NCBI GenBank assembly: GCA_030044295.1
Contig: JASHWB010000326.1
Coordinates: forward strand, 1 to 10,098
Length of the DNA: 10,098 nt
Direction: 5' to 3'
From: Candidatus Acidiferrales bacterium
GTDB taxonomy: Bacteria > Acidobacteriota > Terriglobia > Acidiferrales > UBA7541
Under the pieces are notes generated by a model. That model had not been told where the DNA came from, did no database searches, and saw only the letters and a program-made list of their open reading frames with translations. The translations under genes and the position numbers were made by a program. The number at the start of each line of letters is the position of its first letter. Within the stretch, counting starts at the first letter, position 1. Positions 6,717 to 10,098 of the stretch are shown here, piece by piece.

Positions 6717-7121
6717 TCAGGGTCTAACGATCATTACCTCGGTCGACTTCACGAGCGCCGCTGCCGTATCGCCTACTTTGAGCCGCATTTCGCGTACCGC
6801 GTCTGCCGTGATAATCGATGTGATCCGCTGTCCGCCAATCGAAAGCGTCACTTGCGCCATCAGCCCGCTGACCTTGATGTCAGTCACGCGCCCCACCAGT
6901 TGGTTCCTTCCGCTGATGCGGCGGAAATTCGTTCGCCGCTCGCGAACCTCGCCCTGTTCCGACGCGCGATAAAGAAATTGATCCACTTCCTTTTCAGGGA
7001 CGCGATGATGGCCGCCGGCCGTCTTTACCGTGCGGATCTTGCCCTTGTATATCCACTGCTTCAGCGTTGGATAGCTGATTCCCAGCACTTGCGCCGCCTC
7101 GCGCGGCGTAAATAGCTTCAT
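6717..7121 (-). CDS. MerR/excisionase-type HTH regulator with C-terminal Mop/TOBE domain
   Basis: A 134-residue two-domain protein. Residues 1-50 are a small winged HTH of the MerR/BldC/excisionase kind (LFTPREAAQVLGISYPTLKQWIYKG, then a GGHHRVP wing at 36-42). Residues about 70-133 are a single Mop/TOBE domain, the oxyanion-binding fold of ModE and molbindins: SGRNQLVGRV, then ITSIITADAV, then LKVGDTAAALVKSTEVMIV. The SxRNxLxGxV and LVKSTEVMIV elements are hallmarks of molybdate/tungstate-binding Mop domains. It is therefore likely a DNA-binding protein that responds to molybdate, tungstate or a similar oxyanion, working as an oligomer because each chain carries only one Mop unit. Start choice: ATG 7121, because a GGGA purine run precedes it and the protein then begins MKLFTPREAA as in relatives; ATG 7139 would add six residues without a ribosome site. 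It is divergent from tal-pgi and upstream of the DUF1761-like gene. No molybdate transport or cofactor gene is visible nearby. Confidence 0.87.
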   Translation of the reverse strand: MKLFTPREAAQVLGISYPTLKQWIYKGKIRTVKTAGGHHRVPEKEVDQFLYRASEQGEVRERRTNFRRISGRNQLVGRVTDIKVSGLMAQVTLSIGGQRITSIITADAVREMRLKVGDTAAALVKSTEVMIVRP

Positions 7122-7329
7122 GTCGTTTCCCGCGGCCATGAGTTTTGTGGCGTCAGCTTGTCATTCCCCGCGCAGTTTGTAAAGACGCCTGTGTTCCGCG
7201 AGCCCCGGCGATAGTTGTCTCTCCGGTTGGAATGAATGTACTGGCTCGCGCTTCAGCGCGCGGACAGCGGCTCCGTCGCCAGCATTTAACGGCGCCAACT
7301 TCTTTGTCGCCGGTCCATTCGCCCTGCGG

Positions 7330-7335
7330 TAAAAT
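7330..7335 (+). promoter_or_regulatory. candidate -10 element for tal-pgi
   Basis: TAAAAT matches the bacterial -10 consensus at five of six positions. The nearest -35-like hexamer, TTGTCG at 7304-7309, is 20 bp away, longer than the usual 16-18, so the promoter call is weak. Confidence 0.3.
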
Positions 7336-7520
7336 GCCGCCCTGACGTTCTGTTGGCGTCCAGTCCAAACGCGCCGTCAATGAAGCCAACCGCGCGATTG
7401 TTGCTGCCGCGCTTGCTGCTGATTCGGCCGCGGCCAATTTGCTTTGTTTCTGCCTCTCTTACAGAGCGCAGCGCATCCAATCGAGCAGGGAATTCGAGTC
7501 CCAAGAAATTGTCGCGAACA

Positions 7521-7526
7521 AGGGGG
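7521..7526 (+). promoter_or_regulatory. ribosome binding site of tal-pgi
   Basis: AGGGGG lies 5 nt before the ATG at 7532. This purine-rich site of the Shine-Dalgarno type fixes the start of the fused gene. Confidence 0.6.
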
Positions 7527-7531
7527 ACGTC

Positions 7532-10098
7532 ATGAGCACCGCGAAGCCAATTGGCAGCGCCTCGTCAGGCACGCAAACGCAAAATCCGCTTCAGGCCCTG
7601 CTTAGTTTCGGCCAATCTGTCTGGCTCGATTACATTCGCCGTAGCCTGATCGACACCGGCGAACTCGCGCGCATGATTCGCGAAGACGGCTTGCGCGGCA
7701 TGACCTCCAATCCCTCGATCTTTGAAAAAGCCATCGCCGGCAGCACCGACTACTCGCAAATGCTTGGCGAACTCGCCGCGCGCGGCGACCTGGACGCGAC
7801 TGCCATTTACGAGCACCTCGCCATTCGTGACGTGCAGGATGCCGCCGACGCTTTTCAAGGCGTCTATGAAGAATCGAAGCGCCGCGATGGTTATGTCAGC
7901 TTGGAGGTCTCTCCCTATCTCGCTCACAAAACCGACGAAACCATCGCCGAAGCGCGCCGCCTGTGGAAGTTGGTCGACCGTCCGAACGTCATGATCAAAG
8001 TTCCGGGCACGCGCGAAGGCATTCCCGCGTTTCGCCAGCTCATCAGCGAAGGCATCAACGTCAACGTCACTTTGCTCTTCGCTCAGGATGTCTACGAGCG
8101 CGTCGCCGTCGCCTATATCTCTGGCCTGGAGGATTTCGTCAAGGGCGGCGGCGATCCCAGCCGCATGGCTAGCGTTGCCAGCTTTTTCGTTAGCCGCATC
8201 GACACGCTCGTTGATAGCCAGCTCGCATCGCTCGCGAAAAGCGCGAATTCGGACCAGATTCGCGGCCTTGCGCTCGGCCTCCAGGGCAAGACCGCCGTCG
8301 CTAACGCGAAGCTCGCGTATCAAATCTACAAGAGGGTGTTCGCCAGCGACCGCTGGAAGGTTCTCGCCGCGCGCGGCGCGCAAACGCAACGCGTCTTGTG
8401 GGCCAGTACCAGCACGAAAAATCCTGCGTATAGCGACGTTCTTTACGTCGAGGATCTGATCGGCCCTGATACGGTGAACACCATGCCGCCGTCAACCGTT
8501 GATGCGTTCCGCGACCATGGCGTCCCGCGCGCGAGTCTGGAAGAGAAGGTGGACGAAGCCGCCCGCGTGATGCAAGACCTATCTCGCGCAGGCATCTCCA
8601 TGACGGCCGTTACGGACCAGCTCACCGACGAAGGGGTCAAGCTCTTCGCCGACGCATTCGACAAGCTTCTCGCCGCCGTCGAGAAAAGCGCAAAAAAGCC
8701 CGCGCGCACTCCCGCGTCCCCGGCCGTGCAACGCTTCAGCTACCGGCTGCCGGCCGATTTGAAATTACCAGTTCAGGAGGCGATCGACGATTGGAAGGCG
8801 AATCAAAGCGGCAAAGTGAAACGCCTGTGGGCCCGCGATGCCTCCCTGTGGACGAATTCCGACGAAAGCAAGTGGCTCGCGTGGCTTGGCATCACCGAAG
8901 ATCAAATCTCAAATCGCGCCCGGTTTGGGCGTCTCGTGGACGACATTCGCTCCGCGGGATTTACCGGCGCGGCCCTGCTCGGCATGGGCGGTTCCAGCCT
9001 CTGCGTCGAAGTGCTCAGCCTCACCTTCGGCAAGGTCACCGGCAATCCGCAGATGTTCGTCCTCGATTCCACCGATCCCGCGCAGATCATCGCCCTAGAG
9101 GAATCGCTCGACCTGGCGCGAACGCTTTTCATCGTCTCCAGCAAATCCGGCAGCACCCTCGAACCGAATATCTTCAAGCAATATTTCTTCGAGCGCGTGA
9201 AGCAGGTCGTCGGACCGGCCGAGGCTGGGAAGCATTTCATCGCCATCACCGATCCTGGCTCGCACCTGCAAAGGGTGGCAGAAGCCGATGGTTTCCGGCA
9301 CATATTTTTCGGCGTGCCTGGCATCGGTGGACGCTACTCCGCGCTCTCGAATTTCGGGATGATTCCCGGCGCGATCCAGGGCGTCGACGTCGGCAAATTC
9401 CTCGATCGCGCCGAAGAAATGGTCCATGCCTGTGCTTCCGTCGTTCCCGCGGACCAGAATCCCGGCGTAGAACTCGGTGCCATCCTCGGCTCCCTGCAAA
9501 AGTTGGGACGCGACAAGGTCACCATCATCGCCTCACCCACGATCTTCGACCTCGGCGCCTGGCTCGAGCAGTTGCTCGCTGAGTCCACCGGAAAGCAGGG
9601 CAAAGGGCTGATTCCCGTCGACCGCGAACAACTTGGTGCTCCGAGCGTGTACGGGAATGATCGCGTCTTCGCGTATTTGCGCCTGGAAACCGATTCGGAC
9701 TCCCGCCAGGACGCTGCCATCGACGCTCTCGAAAAGGCCGGACAGCCCGTCGTGCGCATTTCTCTGCGCGATATCTACGATGTCGCTCAGGAGTTTTTCC
9801 GCTGGGAAATTGCGACGGCGGTCGCCGGTTCCATTATCGGCATCAATGCCTTCAATCAGCCGGACGTCGAGGCGAGTAAAATCGAAACTCGCAAACTCAC
9901 CGACGCGTATGAGAAATCCGGCTCGCTCCCGTCCGAAGCTCCGATTCTTACGGACGGCGACATCAAGCTCTTCACCAACTCGAAGAACGCCGCCGAACTA
10001 GCCAAGGCCGTGGGTACCGACCAGTCGCTCGTCGGCTATCTGCGCGCCCATCTCCGCCGTTTGCAGCTGGGAGATTACTTCGCCGTGCTCGGCTACCT
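7532..10098 (+). CDS. tal-pgi: bifunctional transaldolase / glucose-6-phosphate isomerase, partial (runs off right edge)
   Basis: One unbroken frame of 855 codons fuses two cytoplasmic sugar-phosphate enzymes. Residues about 18-385 are transaldolase, which exchanges a dihydroxyacetone unit between sedoheptulose-7-P/GAP and erythrose-4-P/F6P. The features are WLDYIRR with D33, MTSNPSIFEK with N60, SLEVSPY with E125, the Schiff-base lysine K156 in MIKVPGT, and WASTSTKNPAYSDVLY (290-305). A Lys/Pro/Ala-rich linker (about 385-400) leads to phosphoglucose isomerase (G6P to F6P). That half has GMGGSSL (484-490), the phosphate loop SKSGST (537-542), GIGGRYSALS (597-606), the acidic site in NPGVELGA (E647), EQLLAESTGKQGKGL, and NAFNQPDVEASK ending in K783, where relatives have NPFDQPGVELGK. 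Fused relatives are about 900-950 residues, so perhaps 50-100 are missing at the right. The fusion is known from Acidobacteriota and some other bacteria. It would funnel F6P made by transaldolase directly to G6P for an oxidative pentose phosphate cycle. Start ATG is supported by AGGGGG at 7521. Confidence 0.95.
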   Translation, partial: MSTAKPIGSASSGTQTQNPLQALLSFGQSVWLDYIRRSLIDTGELARMIREDGLRGMTSNPSIFEKAIAGSTDYSQMLGELAARGDLDATAIYEHLAIRDVQDAADAFQGVYEESKRRDGYVSLEVSPYLAHKTDETIAEARRLWKLVDRPNVMIKVPGTREGIPAFRQLISEGINVNVTLLFAQDVYERVAVAYISGLEDFVKGGGDPSRMASVASFFVSRIDTLVDSQLASLAKSANSDQIRGLALGLQGKTAVANAKLAYQIYKRVFASDRWKVLAARGAQTQRVLWASTSTKNPAYSDVLYVEDLIGPDTVNTMPPSTVDAFRDHGVPRASLEEKVDEAARVMQDLSRAGISMTAVTDQLTDEGVKLFADAFDKLLAAVEKSAKKPARTPASPAVQRFSYRLPADLKLPVQEAIDDWKANQSGKVKRLWARDASLWTNSDESKWLAWLGITEDQISNRARFGRLVDDIRSAGFTGAALLGMGGSSLCVEVLSLTFGKVTGNPQMFVLDSTDPAQIIALEESLDLARTLFIVSSKSGSTLEPNIFKQYFFERVKQVVGPAEAGKHFIAITDPGSHLQRVAEADGFRHIFFGVPGIGGRYSALSNFGMIPGAIQGVDVGKFLDRAEEMVHACASVVPADQNPGVELGAILGSLQKLGRDKVTIIASPTIFDLGAWLEQLLAESTGKQGKGLIPVDREQLGAPSVYGNDRVFAYLRLETDSDSRQDAAIDALEKAGQPVVRISLRDIYDVAQEFFRWEIATAVAGSIIGINAFNQPDVEASKIETRKLTDAYEKSGSLPSEAPILTDGDIKLFTNSKNAAELAKAVGTDQSLVGYLRAHLRRLQLGDYFAVLGY

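Larger units (their letters stand above)
7140..7531. other. divergent intergenic region between the HTH-TOBE gene and tal-pgi
   Basis: About 390 bp without a convincing gene: open frames on both strands are short, low in aromatic residues and lack family motifs. It contains a short hairpin (CGCGC 7247-7251, loop TTCA, GCGCG 7256-7260), a 10 bp GC palindrome (GGCCGCGGCC, 7426-7435) and a TAAAAT -10-like box (7330-7335) pointing toward tal-pgi. If that box is used, tal-pgi has a leader of about 190 nt. No recognised riboswitch was identified, including no clear Moco-type element. Confidence 0.5.

Noticed and set aside
7353..7535. 60-codon TTG-started frame ending in an ATGA overlap with tal-pgi, possible leader peptide
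   Set aside because: The translation is Ser/Arg/Leu-rich without pattern, there is no ribosome site, and tal-pgi has its own AGGGGG. The overlap is most likely chance.
7565..8389. 274-residue open frame on the minus strand inside tal-pgi
   Set aside because: It is fully antisense to the transaldolase half with its conserved active site. Its Ala/Arg/Asp-rich translation is typical of antisense frames in GC-rich genes.
1..10098. Search for tRNA, rRNA, CRISPR, insertion sequences, integrases and defence genes
   Set aside because: No cloverleaf-type tail, regularly spaced repeats, terminal inverted repeats or transposase motifs were recognised by eye.

Overview
This roughly 10 kb window comes from a moderately GC-rich bacterial chromosome. 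The gene content fits an Acidobacteriota-like soil bacterium: a fused transaldolase/phosphoglucose isomerase, a PAS-rich soluble hybrid histidine kinase, and a small HTH-TOBE regulator. That assignment is inference, because no rRNA or other marker gene is present. I see no tRNA, CRISPR array, insertion sequence, integrase or long repeat. The window looks like ordinary chromosome with housekeeping carbon-metabolism genes at both edges.

Left part (1-1104): the N-terminal 295 codons of a glycogen branching enzyme (glgB) run leftward off the edge. Its start lies in a 219 bp divergent intergenic region that holds two palindromes (978-987 and 1000-1015) and a candidate promoter for glgB.

Centre-left (1105-4356): a 1083-residue cytoplasmic hybrid sensor kinase, PAS-PAS-PAS-GAF-PAS-HisKA-HATPase-REC, with all the catalytic boxes intact. 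A 258 bp gap with weak inverted repeats follows, then a 94-residue unknown protein (4615-4899) with a strong ribosome binding site.

Centre (5033-7121): a 400-residue NTP_transf_5-like nucleotidyltransferase points right. It converges, with a gap of only 22 bp, on a leftward pair that may form an operon: a MerR/excisionase-type HTH protein with a C-terminal Mop/TOBE domain, then a four-helix DUF1761-like membrane protein.

Right part (7122-10098): a roughly 400 bp non-coding stretch separates the HTH-TOBE gene from a divergent gene for a bifunctional transaldolase/glucose-6-phosphate isomerase. The window covers 855 complete codons of that gene, and its C-terminus runs off the right edge.

Functionally, glgB (glycogen branching) and tal-pgi (interconversion of pentose phosphates, F6P and G6P) both act around hexose phosphate. 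The sensor kinase and the HTH-TOBE protein are candidate regulators of their divergent neighbours, but only gene order supports this. I found no clear multi-gene novel system. The best leads are the HTH-TOBE/membrane-protein pair beside tal-pgi, the palindromes between glgB and the kinase, the small 94-residue protein, and the lone nucleotidyltransferase.
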